Made by a program: the position numbers and the translations under genes. This document shows positions 24,601-33,498 of a stretch of 40,213 nucleotides of DNA, in pieces (the stretch's first letter is position 1; each line of letters opens with the position of its first letter). The stretch is from Ignavibacteria bacterium UBA2333 (GTDB lineage: Bacteria; Bacteroidota; Ignavibacteria; Kapaibacteriales; Kapaibacteriaceae). The stretch lies in the NCBI GenBank assembly GCA_002344895.1, contig DDUR01000063.1, positions 1 through 40,213 of the forward strand. The letters run 5' to 3'. The notes beneath the pieces were generated by a model, which did not search any database, was not told the DNA's origin, and was given only the letters and a program-made list of their open reading frames with translations.

Positions 24601-26015
24601 CTCCGCTTTCCGATGAGTTTGAGTGTTGGAAACAGGTCCGCCCCGACGTCACGATGTGTTATAACGAGCCGGAGTGGTTTCATAAACTTGCCAAGTTTAA
24701 GGCCGCCAGCGGCGGCCGCCCCTTCAGCAAGCCCCTTAAACCGATCATGATCAGCAAGATCTTCATCCGTTACGGTGTCGCGCCAAGCGCGCAGGGCCGT
24801 TACAAAGGCGTCATCGGCACGTAGATCTGCGAGAGCACTGCCTTCAACGTCCTGGAGTACATCACCAAACAGGTAGTCACCAAACTCCGTAATGTCATGC
24901 AGGAATGCTACACGTTCACGGAGTAGTGAAATGACACTGCTCACGTAGTCTGGTTCGATATATGGATATCGACGTTCCTGAAGAGCAGGTAACAGGGCAG
25001 ACGTTAGTTCGGCGACATCCTTCTTGCGGAGGTATTCGCCATTCATCCAGTCAAGTTTTTTATAGTCAAAAACGGCACCGGCCTTAGCAACACGCTCAAG
25101 TGTAAACGCCGAACACAGTTCTTCGAGCGTAAACATCTCCTGCTCAGTACCCGGATTCCATCCGCAGAAAGCAACAAAGTTCACCAATGCATCGGGGAAG
25201 TATCCCTTACCCCGGAAGTCGTGTACCATTACGTCACCATGACGTTTCGACATCTTGGAACGATCCGGATTTAACAGCAGCGGAAGATGAGCAAAGACGG
25301 GTGGTTTCCAGCCGAAGGCTTCGTACAAAAGGACGTGTTTTGGTGTTGAGGGTAACCACTCTTCAGCACGGATAACATGTGTTATCTCCATGAGGTGATC
25401 ATCAACAACATTAGCCAGGTGATACGTTGGGAAACCATCACTCTTGAGCAAGATCTGATCGTCAATTTCACGTCCGTGCATGACAACATCACCACGAACT
25501 TCGTCGTGAAATCGAATCTCCGCCGTCAATGGTACCTTGAGTCGAATAACGTGCGGTGCTTGTTCAGCGAGGAGTCGTTGTGTTTCAGCTTCGCCAACCG
25601 TGTACTGATTTCGCATTGTTGCACGGTCATACTTCGGCGCAATACCGGCGTTCTGTTGACGTTGCCGCATTGCGTCAAGTTCTTCGGCCGTGTCGAAGGC
25701 ATAGTAGGCATGACCGGACGCGACGAGCTTCATGCCGTATTCGCGATACAGCGGGAATCGTTCGGACTGAACATACGGTCCGTAGTTACCACCTACATGT
25801 GGACCTTCATCAAAGACAACTCCGGCCCATCGTAATGATTCAATCTGTTCCTCAATGGCGCCCTCAACAAAGCGAGTACGGTCTGTATCCTCGATTCGCA
25901 GAATACAGACACCACCGTGGTGTTTGGCAAAGAGGTAGTTGTACAGTGCTGTACGAAGACTGCCAATGTGAAGATATCCCGTAGGCGACGGGGCAAAACG
26001 AACGCGGACGCTCAT
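24567..26015 (-). CDS. gltX: Glutamyl-tRNA synthetase
   Basis: GltX charges tRNA-Glu. Class I synthetase signatures are clear: PSPTGYLHIGS (9-19) and KMSKRHG (254-260), with the usual LRIEDTDRTR near residue 40. Length of 482 is typical. Its start overlaps the queD stop by 4 bp, so it is part of a queF-queD-gltX run. Confidence 0.97.
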   Translation of the reverse strand: MSVRVRFAPSPTGYLHIGSLRTALYNYLFAKHHGGVCILRIEDTDRTRFVEGAIEEQIESLRWAGVVFDEGPHVGGNYGPYVQSERFPLYREYGMKLVASGHAYYAFDTAEELDAMRQRQQNAGIAPKYDRATMRNQYTVGEAETQRLLAEQAPHVIRLKVPLTAEIRFHDEVRGDVVMHGREIDDQILLKSDGFPTYHLANVVDDHLMEITHVIRAEEWLPSTPKHVLLYEAFGWKPPVFAHLPLLLNPDRSKMSKRHGDVMVHDFRGKGYFPDALVNFVAFCGWNPGTEQEMFTLEELCSAFTLERVAKAGAVFDYKKLDWMNGEYLRKKDVAELTSALLPALQERRYPYIEPDYVSSVISLLRERVAFLHDITEFGDYLFGDVLQDVEGSALADLRADDAFVTALRAWRDTVTDEDLADHDRFKGLAEGAAAAGGLKLGKFMKPLRLVITHRDVGADLFPTLKLIGKRRCIERIDSFLS

Positions 26016-26434
26016 GGAGTTCTCTCTACTTCGGCATACGTCTTTTCCGTCTCATAGACGCGTATGCGGACAATGTCGATTCGGTGATTGGCCGGCAAGG
26101 CGGCAACGGCACGATCAACAAGATATCGTGCGATGTTCTCCGCCGTGGTCGGAAACGAAACACGAACAACCTTCATTGGATGGTCGTGGAAAAATTGTGC
26201 GAGCACATCATCACCATCATCAAGAAGGAAACAGTGATCAAGCTCATCAATGATGGGCTGCATCATCGTTTTTACGTCGAAGTAATCCATCACCATTCCG
26301 TGAGCATCGGGCTCACCGATGAGTATTACATGCGCTTCGTACGAATGGCCGTGAATGTTCTTGCACAGTCCGTCGTGAAAGGGAAGACGATGTCCCATCT
26401 CCCAACGAAACTGTTTACTGATAGCCGTACGCAT
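26012..26434 (-). CDS. queD: 6-carboxytetrahydropterin synthase
   Basis: QueD converts dihydroneopterin triphosphate to 6-carboxytetrahydropterin in queuosine synthesis. The zinc ligands are visible as GHRLPF (His15) and NIHGHSY (His28, His30), with the catalytic Cys24 in GLCKN and His in LDHCFLL. The ATG at 26434, 2 bp after the queF stop, gives the usual N-terminus (MRTAISKQFRWEMGHRL); the ORF extends 20 residues upstream, but that part overlaps queF and is unlike the family. Confidence 0.93.
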   Translation of the reverse strand: MRTAISKQFRWEMGHRLPFHDGLCKNIHGHSYEAHVILIGEPDAHGMVMDYFDVKTMMQPIIDELDHCFLLDDGDDVLAQFFHDHPMKVVRVSFPTTAENIARYLVDRAVAALPANHRIDIVRIRVYETEKTYAEVERTP

Positions 26435-26436
26435 CG

Positions 26437-26805
26437 TCAGGCCTTCGTATACGTTGCCGTGATCACACTGTGGATACCACCACGTGTTGACCACTCAGCT
26501 GTGACCGTCATCTCTAACGGATCACACGCTGCGACGAGATCGTCGAGGATCTGATTTGTCACGGCTTCGTAAAAAATTCCCTTGTTGCGGAAGTCCAGGT
26601 AGTAGTACTTGAGCGACTTCAGCTCCACACAGACGTCACCAGGCACGTAGTCAAGGGTAATCGTTCCGAAGTCCGGAAGTCCGGTTTTCGGACATACCGA
26701 TGTGAATTCCGGGTTAACGTGGCGAATAGAGAACCGGCGGCCTGGCCGCGGATTCGGAAAGGTTTCGAGTTCCATAACCTCAAAGATACGAGGCGCCTTC
26801 GGCAT
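26437..26805 (-). CDS. queF: NADPH-dependent preQ0 reductase (unimodular QueF)
   Basis: QueF reduces preQ0 to preQ1. The active-site stretch EFTSVCPKTGLPDFGTI contains the thioimide Cys38 and Asp45. ELKSLKYYYLDFRNKG (61 on) is the QueF substrate/NADPH motif, and TRGGI lies near the end. The short length of 122 fits the unimodular type. The start is open: an ATG at 26805 lies in the loop of a strong hairpin, whereas an ATG at 26775 is 5 bases after a TATCTTTG promoter box and would leave 112 residues with the motif region intact. Confidence 0.93.
   Translation of the reverse strand: MPKAPRIFEVMELETFPNPRPGRRFSIRHVNPEFTSVCPKTGLPDFGTITLDYVPGDVCVELKSLKYYYLDFRNKGIFYEAVTNQILDDLVAACDPLEMTVTAEWSTRGGIHSVITATYTKA
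26781..26788 (-). promoter_or_regulatory. -7 box of the queF-queD-gltX operon
   Basis: On the - strand TATCTTTG fits TAnnTTTG exactly. It directly abuts the base of the hairpin at 26789-26824, and a TTTC in the hairpin loop lies 17 bp upstream, where a -33 TTTG would be expected. Confidence 0.45.
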
Positions 26806-26824
26806 GAAAGCCGAAGACGCCTCG
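26789..26824 (-). terminator. 15-bp hairpin between sppA and queF
   Basis: CGAGGCGCCTTCGGC (26789-26803) and GCCGAAGACGCCTCG (26810-26824) pair over 15 bp around a 6-nt loop. In - strand RNA the single mismatch becomes a G-U pair, so the structure favours that strand. It follows sppA by 84 bp and could terminate it; no U-run follows. It could also fold the queF leader. Confidence 0.6.
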
Positions 26825-26908
26825 ATGAACTGCGTTTTGACGGTTTGGAAGGGGGCACAGGGGGCGACAATGCCCGTTTGTGCCTCCTACGACCGTGTCG
26901 TTATCGCG
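26825..26908. other. Gap between sppA stop and hairpin
   Basis: These 84 bp hold one copy of the G-rich double heptamer (26849-26865) and no coding region. Confidence 0.5.
26849..26865 (+). repeat. G-rich double heptamer, copy 5 (sppA-queF gap)
   Basis: AAGGGGGC-AC-AGGGGGC in noncoding sequence. Confidence 0.75.
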
Positions 26909-28831
26909 TTAGAATGGTATCGACGGAAGGACGGTGAGTGTCCGTTCGCGCAAACTGAGATCCAGCATGGTTGCGGCGTGGCGCACTTGACGACGTTCCT
27001 CTTCTGGGAGCGACTTCCAAAGCGCATCAGCAGCGGAGGCATCAGGAACAAGGCGAGCGAGTACGTGTGCCGCCGTGACATTTGCCTCTCCACGATCGTC
27101 ATCTTCGTCTGCAAGTCCGAACATTTTCAGCAAGGCACCAATGTTGTCGATATCCTCAGGGAATTTTTTAATGCGAACCTTTTCTGAAGGATCGACACCG
27201 ATTCGGACCTTGGCGACACGGATGGACTCGAGAAGACCGCCGTTCACATCGACGAGACGTGCATTTTTTGCGGCCTCACCAGACCAGATACGGCCCTTTG
27301 CAACGGCACGAGCTTCGTCGAACGACATCTTCCGGCTTTCGGCAACCTTACCTACAAAGCGCCGATAGATCCCGTCACCATAGTTGTGTAACGCTGCCTT
27401 TGCCTCATTCGAGAACGGCATTGTTGGATTCATAAAATTCGCCGACGACCCCATCGAAATGGTGTCAACTGTGACTCCGATTTTACCAAGCGTTCCACTC
27501 AGATTCGGAATCGACATGATCACACCAATCGAACCTGTGATCGTACTTGGGTGAGCAATGATCGTGTCGCAGGCCATGGCGATGTAGTAACCGCCACTGG
27601 CGGCCACATCAGACATGGAAGCGTAGACCGGCTTCGTTTTACGAATCTCCCGAATCTCAGCCCAGATCTCGTCGGAACCGATGGCGGAACCTCCAGGACT
27701 ATCTACGCGCAGGACGATGATGTCAACTTCGTCATCATCACGAGCACGACGCAGTTCGCTAATGAGGTTCTTCGCATAGATGTCATCAGCGCTGAACGGG
27801 TCATCATTTTTACCCTGATGAATTGCGCCACTTGCATATACGATGCCGATGGCATGCGTATCATCAGCTGCGGTTTCGGAATTACCGAAGTCTTCCGACG
27901 ACACATACTGTGCCACGCTGATGGTGCGAAGTTTGGGGTGGTCTGTCGTATCTGATGGGTCGATACGGCGCTGGATACGAGCGCGCAGTTCACCTTCGCG
28001 AGCGAGCCCGTCAATCAATCCGAGATTCTTCAGCGAGTCCGGTTGGAAAACGCCTCGTTGAAGTGCGGCTGAAATTGCAGTAGCATCAAGCTTTCGCGAT
28101 GAAGCAATTGCTTGAACAAACATCGATTGACGTTGTTCAATGATGGCGCGAATCTCTTCCTTCGCTGGTGCTGACCAACTATCACGACTCATCATTTCGG
28201 CAGCAGACTTGTATTCCTCAAACTGCTCAACATGCCATTCAACACCGAGTTTGTCAAACATGCCCTTCATAAAAAGGCCGTTGGCACCAAAGGCACTAAA
28301 GTCGAGCATACCTTCTTCAGGCATGATGATACTATCGGCAACGGAGGCTAGATAGTAGTGAGCCTTACTGCCCGTTTCGATAAAGGCGTAGACAAACTTT
28401 CCAGAAGATTTGAAGTCAAGAAGTGCTTCGCGAATCTCCGTGAGTTTGGCCATACCTGCTCCACCTCCGGCACGATAGTAGATGCCCTTGATGTTGTCAT
28501 CAGTTTTGGCCTCACGAATTGCCGTCAACATGTCTAACAGGGAAGGTCCAGTTGACGAAGAGCCTCCAAATGAGAATCGCATCTGCGGTTTGTATTCTGG
28601 AATACCTCCTGACAGATCTACGAGCAGGACGGTGTTGTTCTTTACACGTACCGGCTCGGAACCTCCGCTGATACCTGCTCCAATAAAGGCAACAAAGCCA
28701 ATGATTGCGGCAAAGAACACAAAAATGACGCCGCCGATGATGAGCAACGGAATCCACCAACGTGTTCTTCTGCGTGGTTGCGCATAGTACGGCGGTGGCG
28801 GCAGTGGAGAAGGGGTCTGGTTATCTTGCAT
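26909..28831 (-). CDS. sppA: Signal peptide peptidase SppA (long, two-domain form)
   Basis: SppA degrades cleaved signal peptides in the inner membrane. A Pro-rich cytoplasmic N-terminus is followed by one TM segment (about 26-50) and two S49 domains. The catalytic Lys is in EEYKSAAEMM of the first domain and the catalytic Ser in DVAASGGYYIAMACD of the second. DSPGGSAIGSDEIW and TGSIGVI are also family traits. The ATG at 28831 has GAGGAG just upstream; the ORF extends 16 residues further without support. It is divergent from queA. Confidence 0.94.
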   Translation of the reverse strand: MQDNQTPSPLPPPPYYAQPRRRTRWWIPLLIIGGVIFVFFAAIIGFVAFIGAGISGGSEPVRVKNNTVLLVDLSGGIPEYKPQMRFSFGGSSSTGPSLLDMLTAIREAKTDDNIKGIYYRAGGGAGMAKLTEIREALLDFKSSGKFVYAFIETGSKAHYYLASVADSIIMPEEGMLDFSAFGANGLFMKGMFDKLGVEWHVEQFEEYKSAAEMMSRDSWSAPAKEEIRAIIEQRQSMFVQAIASSRKLDATAISAALQRGVFQPDSLKNLGLIDGLAREGELRARIQRRIDPSDTTDHPKLRTISVAQYVSSEDFGNSETAADDTHAIGIVYASGAIHQGKNDDPFSADDIYAKNLISELRRARDDDEVDIIVLRVDSPGGSAIGSDEIWAEIREIRKTKPVYASMSDVAASGGYYIAMACDTIIAHPSTITGSIGVIMSIPNLSGTLGKIGVTVDTISMGSSANFMNPTMPFSNEAKAALHNYGDGIYRRFVGKVAESRKMSFDEARAVAKGRIWSGEAAKNARLVDVNGGLLESIRVAKVRIGVDPSEKVRIKKFPEDIDNIGALLKMFGLADEDDDRGEANVTAAHVLARLVPDASAADALWKSLPEEERRQVRHAATMLDLSLRERTLTVLPSIPF

Positions 28832-28904
28832 GGTCTCCTCGGGAAAAACTCGAGTCGGCGTACGCTCCGCCAACATCAAAGGTTACATACCTCAGCCCCA
28901 AAAT

Positions 28905-30158
28905 ATGGAAGATCGTCCGCCACACGTTCCTAATCTTAATATCGCAGACCTGGCATATGACCTGCCACCACAACGGATTGCGGCAGAACCACTTCCTGAA
29001 CGTGATGCCAGTAAACTCCTTGTTGCTAACGGATCAACGGGAGAGATTTCCCACGATGTATTCCGCAATCTTCCTGTTCTACTCCCCGAAGGCTCGGCAC
29101 TCGTCGTAAATACGACACGTGTAATCAGAGCACGCCTCACGTTCCGTAAACCCACAGGGGGAGTTGTTGAAATTCTCCTCACCAATCCTGTTGAACCATC
29201 CGTCGATCCTGCACAGGCACTACTTGTACGCAGTTCGACCGCCTGGAACTGTCTTGTTGGAGGCAGGAATGTTGTCCCTGAAATGATACTTACAAATGAT
29301 GCTGACCCGAACAGGATACTTCGCGCAACGGTCGTGAAGAGATTCGAGAGTGAGGCGTTGGTGCGATTCGACTGGAATACCGATGATGCCTTTGGCGACA
29401 TTGTTTCGGATCTAGGATCCCTGCCACTGCCACCATATCTCGGGCGAGACGCAGATGAAGCTGACGATGTACGATATCAGACGGTCTATGCCGAACACAG
29501 CGGATCCGTGGCTGCGCCTACCGCAGGTCTACACTTTACCGAACGAACGTTTGCTGACCTTGCATCAAAAAATGTTCAGCGATTTGATGTTACTCTTCAT
29601 GTTGGACTCGGAACGTTTAAGCCCGTGAATGTTGCAGATGCACGAGATCACACGATGCATCGTGAACGAATAGGAATACATCATCACGAACTTCAACGAT
29701 TGGCTGAATACTGTCAAAATCCATCATCTTGGATAACAGCAGTTGGAACAACATCATTGCGTACGCTCGAGTCACTGTATCGATTTGGTGTTCAGCTGCT
29801 TCGTGAGCCCCTTCTGCCCCCTTCCCAACTAGATGTTGCACAATGGGCTTGTTACGACTCAAAAGATAACCTGCCGTCGAGAAGTGAGGCCTTTCGCGCA
29901 GTCGTGCAATGGGGGGAACAACGAGGTGAAACAATGATCTGGGGTGAAACTGGACTTCTCATCGGACCTGGATGCACGGTACGCTCAGCAGATGCACTTG
30001 TCACAAACTTTCACCAACCGGGTAACACGTTGTTGTTACTCGTAGCCGGATTTGTCGGTACAGACCTCTGCCGTCGTATCTATCAAGAAGCCCTTGAGAA
30101 TAACTATCGTTTTTTAAGTTATGGCGACTCGTCCTACCTGATCAGGGCTGACGTCTGA
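28905..30158 (+). CDS. queA: S-adenosylmethionine:tRNA ribosyltransferase-isomerase
   Basis: QueA transfers the ribosyl part of SAM to preQ1-modified tRNA, giving epoxyqueuosine. Family signatures are VAAPTAGLHFT, LHVGLGTFKPV, AVGTTSLRTLES, LVTNFHQPGNTLLLLVAGF and YRFLSYGDSSYLI. I use the ATG at 28905, which starts with MEDRPPHVPNLNIADLAYDLPPQRIA; the in-frame ATG at 28830 overlaps the sppA start. Its 3' end overlaps the opposing ybbR-like gene by 17 bp. A G-rich repeat copy lies in antisense at 29807-29823. Confidence 0.95.
   Translation: MEDRPPHVPNLNIADLAYDLPPQRIAAEPLPERDASKLLVANGSTGEISHDVFRNLPVLLPEGSALVVNTTRVIRARLTFRKPTGGVVEILLTNPVEPSVDPAQALLVRSSTAWNCLVGGRNVVPEMILTNDADPNRILRATVVKRFESEALVRFDWNTDDAFGDIVSDLGSLPLPPYLGRDADEADDVRYQTVYAEHSGSVAAPTAGLHFTERTFADLASKNVQRFDVTLHVGLGTFKPVNVADARDHTMHRERIGIHHHELQRLAEYCQNPSSWITAVGTTSLRTLESLYRFGVQLLREPLLPPSQLDVAQWACYDSKDNLPSRSEAFRAVVQWGEQRGETMIWGETGLLIGPGCTVRSADALVTNFHQPGNTLLLLVAGFVGTDLCRRIYQEALENNYRFLSYGDSSYLIRADV
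29807..29823 (-). repeat. G-rich double heptamer, copy 6 (queA)
   Basis: On the - strand AAGGGGGC-AG-AAGGGGC; antisense to queA, encoding EPLLPPS. Confidence 0.75.
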
Positions 30159-31062
30159 CAACATGGACATGTTGCGGATAGGTCGTGACAACTCGTACGG
30201 TTGAGGGAACCGTTACGCGCGGACGTACGAGAGGTGTTGCATTGTCGGGAGTGACATCTACGCGAACATCGCGTGACGTAATGCGCGCAAGTTCATCAAC
30301 ACCTCCGGCAAGGACAATACGCAGGCGCGACGGAGAGACAGTCCATGAATTGTCACCGGTTTCGACAAGTTGTACATCAACATCGTCAATAGTGATGTCA
30401 GCTGACTGCTGAACAGGCCACGTAATATGAACTGTCGATGGGACAATGTTCAGAAGTGTTGTAAGAGAATCGCTCACGGCTACGTCGACATCAACTGTGG
30501 ATCGCAAGTCCTGCAGCACAAGTCGTGACGTTGACCAACTCGATACGCCGTCAACAATAGTTCCACTCCCACGCACTTCAACGACGGAAGGACGGACAAT
30601 CGGAGAGCCGACAAGTTCAAATCCTGTACGTGCTGAACACTCCACTCTGGGCCGAACATCAACGCGCTTTGAAACCATATCACCAACCGTCATCGTCATC
30701 GCACCGGGATCAACAGATAATGCGCGAATTGTTTGCGGTGTGACAAGTGCACGTATAAGATCTTCACTCGTTACGTCGTAGGTGTTTTCCGTCACGGGAC
30801 GTAACCGAGCAAGGTCGAGTGAGCAAGCCAACGTGCGTGCAAAGTAACGAAGGTTAAGAATCTGCAGTCCAGAACCACGAACGCGTACGGAAACCGTTGC
30901 CGGTACGGTGCTAAGCAGCGCACGCTGATCCTGCGGTTTCACAACAAGTGGAACCGAAATCACATCGTCATATTCACGCGTGAGCGTTACGTATCCCCAC
31001 AACACTAAGGCAAGTGTCAGGCAGATGGTAACGATGGCGAAGGGGTTGCGCCGGGTTGCCAT
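30142..31062 (-). CDS. YbbR-domain protein
   Basis: One N-terminal TM segment (PFAIVTICLTLALVLWGYVTL) is followed by an extracytoplasmic all-beta region of repeated YbbR-like units, seen in strands such as VPATVSVRVRGSGLQI and PSVVEVRGSGTIVDGVSS. YbbR proteins often neighbour c-di-AMP cyclase and glmM genes; neither is here. It follows dnaG with a 46-bp overlap. Confidence 0.75.
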   Translation of the reverse strand: MATRRNPFAIVTICLTLALVLWGYVTLTREYDDVISVPLVVKPQDQRALLSTVPATVSVRVRGSGLQILNLRYFARTLACSLDLARLRPVTENTYDVTSEDLIRALVTPQTIRALSVDPGAMTMTVGDMVSKRVDVRPRVECSARTGFELVGSPIVRPSVVEVRGSGTIVDGVSSWSTSRLVLQDLRSTVDVDVAVSDSLTTLLNIVPSTVHITWPVQQSADITIDDVDVQLVETGDNSWTVSPSRLRIVLAGGVDELARITSRDVRVDVTPDNATPLVRPRVTVPSTVRVVTTYPQHVHVVRRQP

Positions 31063-33011
31063 GGTGTATCGTCCGACATGTCGGAGCGTTTTTTGAGAAG
31101 TTCGTCGCGATGTTGTAGCAGTTGCCGAACGTCGTTCACGAGTCGCAATTTCGCATCTACATCCTTTACATCATCAAGTGTTCGTGAAAGCACGTCAACT
31201 TGCTGTGAAAGACGGATGATCTCAAGTGAAATGAGCGCGTCACGAACAGGCCTGGCATGATTAGCTGCGGGCATGTCTACATTAAATCGTTCCCATGATA
31301 CGCTTGGCGTTACGGCAGCAAAGGCAAGATCAGCAACATATTGCCGCTCCTGAGGATGGAGCTGCTCGTCGTTGAGGACGTGTTGCAGAATGTCATGATG
31401 TTCAGCGTCGGCAATAAGAATACGACGGAATAGGCGTTGTCCTGCCTCCGACACGAAGGTCTCATCATCAACGTGAAACTCATGAAGCAACATGGCCAGT
31501 CCGTCAGTCACAAACAACGCCACGCGTAACAACTCGCGTTCCGGAGCCAGTGGGCTGTGTGGTGACTGATGTTGTTGTTGTGTCCGTTGATGGTGAGATA
31601 ACGGCGGTGTTGCCGGTGAAGGTGAGGATGACGTTGCAGAGGGGATGGATCCCGACGTCGGAGCCGCCGTGATATTCTGTTGTTGTTGTCCGTGTCGTGG
31701 GCTTGAAGGACGATCAGAATGTCCCATCGATAGGAGCTGATCCAACAACAGGCCGTCCGGCAGTCCAAACACTGCAGCGAGTTCACGGACATAGAAGGGC
31801 CGACGTAACGCGTCTGGTATACGCGAGATCCATTCAAGCATTGTTCGAACGGCAGCAGCTTGGCGGACGGAGTCGTTTGACACACCTTCGGCAAGAAACC
31901 TTTCCGTACGCCACGTTAACCATCCCTTGGCATCGTGTACGAGGGTTTCCATTGCCTCTCGGCCTTGCGAACGAATCAGGCTGTCAGGATCTGTTCCAGC
32001 AGGAAGACTTACACATCGTACATCAAGACCACCAGCAAGGGCAATCTCTATGGCGCGTGACGTGGCCGTCTGTCCAGCTGAATCTGCATCGTAGATGACG
32101 ATGATGGTGTCAGCATACTTTTTGAGTAAACGGACATGGTCTTCTGTAAATGCCGTACCGCTCGAAGCTACCGTTGTCCGAAAGCCGGCCTGATGCATGG
32201 CGACAACGTCTGCTTGACCTTCGACAACTATAGCCGTACGTACCTCTGTTATAGACCGTTTCGCAAGATCCAGCCCATAGAGAACCCTGCTCTTATCAAA
32301 GACGAGGCCTTGTGGTGAATTGACGTACTTCGGCGAAGCTGGATCTGTTGTTAGCGAACGCGCACTAAAACCGACTACTCGCCCTTGATCGTCGCGAATG
32401 GGGAACATGGCCCTACCGCGAAACCGATCATAAAATCTTCCATCTTCACGAACAACGATAAGCCCTGCGTCGTTTAACTGCTCCGTTGTGTATCCACGCG
32501 ATGAAAGATGCTGTGACAATGAGTCCCAAGCCGATGGAGATGCGCCAAGTTTCCACGTAGTCAGAGTCTCCGGTGAAAATCCTCGGCGTTCAAACATCGT
32601 CCGCGCAACGGCACCTTCCGGAGTTGTAAGCAACTCTACATAGTAGTCTGCTGCCTCACGGAGGGCTGCCCGTGCCGCATCTCGGCGTGGACCAAGGCCT
32701 GTTGGGTCTTCCGCCGTCTCATCAGGAATGACAATCCCCATCTTCTGGGCAAGGTGACGCACAGCGTCGGCAAAGCCCATATGATGAAATTCCTGGACAA
32801 AGCCGATGGCGTTACCAGCACGACCACAGCCAAAACATTTATAAATACCACGTTCAAGATTAACATTAAACGACGGTGTTTTTTCGGTATGAAATGGGCA
32901 TAGTCCGAGCCAGTTCCGTCCTGCTTTTCGTAGCCGAACGTGTTCGCCGATAACGTCGACAATGTTTGCCTGCGTTCGAACTTGTTCAACGATATGGTCA
33001 GGGATACGCAT
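31017..33011 (-). CDS. dnaG: DNA primase
   Basis: DnaG makes RNA primers at the replication fork. The N-terminal zinc domain has Cys38, His41, Cys59 and Cys62 (GLCPFH...YKCFGCGRAGNAI). The Toprim core shows VVEGQADVVAMHQAGF and YDADSAGQ. A long low-complexity Gln/Ser/Pro/His linker (roughly residues 440-510) separates the core from the helicase-binding C-terminus. Its start is 3 bp after the folK stop. Confidence 0.96.
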   Translation of the reverse strand: MRIPDHIVEQVRTQANIVDVIGEHVRLRKAGRNWLGLCPFHTEKTPSFNVNLERGIYKCFGCGRAGNAIGFVQEFHHMGFADAVRHLAQKMGIVIPDETAEDPTGLGPRRDAARAALREAADYYVELLTTPEGAVARTMFERRGFSPETLTTWKLGASPSAWDSLSQHLSSRGYTTEQLNDAGLIVVREDGRFYDRFRGRAMFPIRDDQGRVVGFSARSLTTDPASPKYVNSPQGLVFDKSRVLYGLDLAKRSITEVRTAIVVEGQADVVAMHQAGFRTTVASSGTAFTEDHVRLLKKYADTIIVIYDADSAGQTATSRAIEIALAGGLDVRCVSLPAGTDPDSLIRSQGREAMETLVHDAKGWLTWRTERFLAEGVSNDSVRQAAAVRTMLEWISRIPDALRRPFYVRELAAVFGLPDGLLLDQLLSMGHSDRPSSPRHGQQQQNITAAPTSGSIPSATSSSPSPATPPLSHHQRTQQQHQSPHSPLAPERELLRVALFVTDGLAMLLHEFHVDDETFVSEAGQRLFRRILIADAEHHDILQHVLNDEQLHPQERQYVADLAFAAVTPSVSWERFNVDMPAANHARPVRDALISLEIIRLSQQVDVLSRTLDDVKDVDAKLRLVNDVRQLLQHRDELLKKRSDMSDDTPWQPGATPSPSLPSA

Positions 33012-33014
33012 GTG

Positions 33015-33497
33015 TTAGTCAAGACGCAGTACGGACGACGTGTCCGGACAAACGTCCAGGAGCTCGGCAACGGTGCGTCCTGTCACGGGATCAACGAGGT
33101 CGGCTGCCACATCTGCTGACGGTTGCAGCACAAATCTGCGCTCACGCATTCGTGGATGGGGAATTGTGAGCGTGTCGGTGTTGACCACGAGCCCTTCGAT
33201 GATGATGATGTCCACATCGATTTCTCGTTCACGCCAGCGTTCACGATGGAGACGGCCAATCGTTGACTCGACGCTTTTGAGTTGATGATGGAGATCTTCC
33301 GCGGAGGCAGCTGATGTTCCAACTATGGCTGCATTGTAGAAGTCTGGCTGATCAACGTATCCAACAGGTGCCGTTATATAGAGAGATGACATCGTGGCAT
33401 TCTCAAGCACAGACGTGCTGATGATGGCGAAGGCGTCATGAAGACGCCTTCGCCGGGGTTCGATGTTACTACCTATGGACAGCAAAACACGTGGCAC
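33015..33497 (-). CDS. folK: HPPK, 6-hydroxymethyl-dihydropterin pyrophosphokinase
   Basis: FolK pyrophosphorylates hydroxymethyl-dihydropterin before FolP. The start LLSIGSNIEPR, then VGYVDQPDFYNAAI, REIDVDIIII and HPRMRERRFVL are the conserved elements, including the Mg-binding DVD. Length of 160 is usual. It lies 1 bp after folB and 3 bp before dnaG. A perfect 12-bp hairpin lies inside the 5' coding part (33426-33454). Confidence 0.94.
   Translation of the reverse strand: MPRVLLSIGSNIEPRRRRLHDAFAIISTSVLENATMSSLYITAPVGYVDQPDFYNAAIVGTSAASAEDLHHQLKSVESTIGRLHRERWREREIDVDIIIIEGLVVNTDTLTIPHPRMRERRFVLQPSADVAADLVDPVTGRTVAELLDVCPDTSSVLRLD
33426..33454 (-). other. Perfect 12-bp hairpin inside folK
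   Basis: GGCGAAGGCGTC (33426-33437) and GACGCCTTCGCC (33443-33454) pair perfectly around a 5-nt loop. It is similar in core and loop to the hairpin upstream of queF. Confidence 0.6.
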
Positions 33498-33498
33498 C

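Noticed and set aside
24701..24717. GGCCGCC-AGC-GGCGGCC hairpin in gltX
   Set aside because: It encodes an Ala/Gly run and is explained by codon use.
26437..26824. preQ1 riboswitch upstream of queF
   Set aside because: The hairpin lacks the preQ1 aptamer pseudoknot tail and A-rich strand; it is a simple stem-loop.
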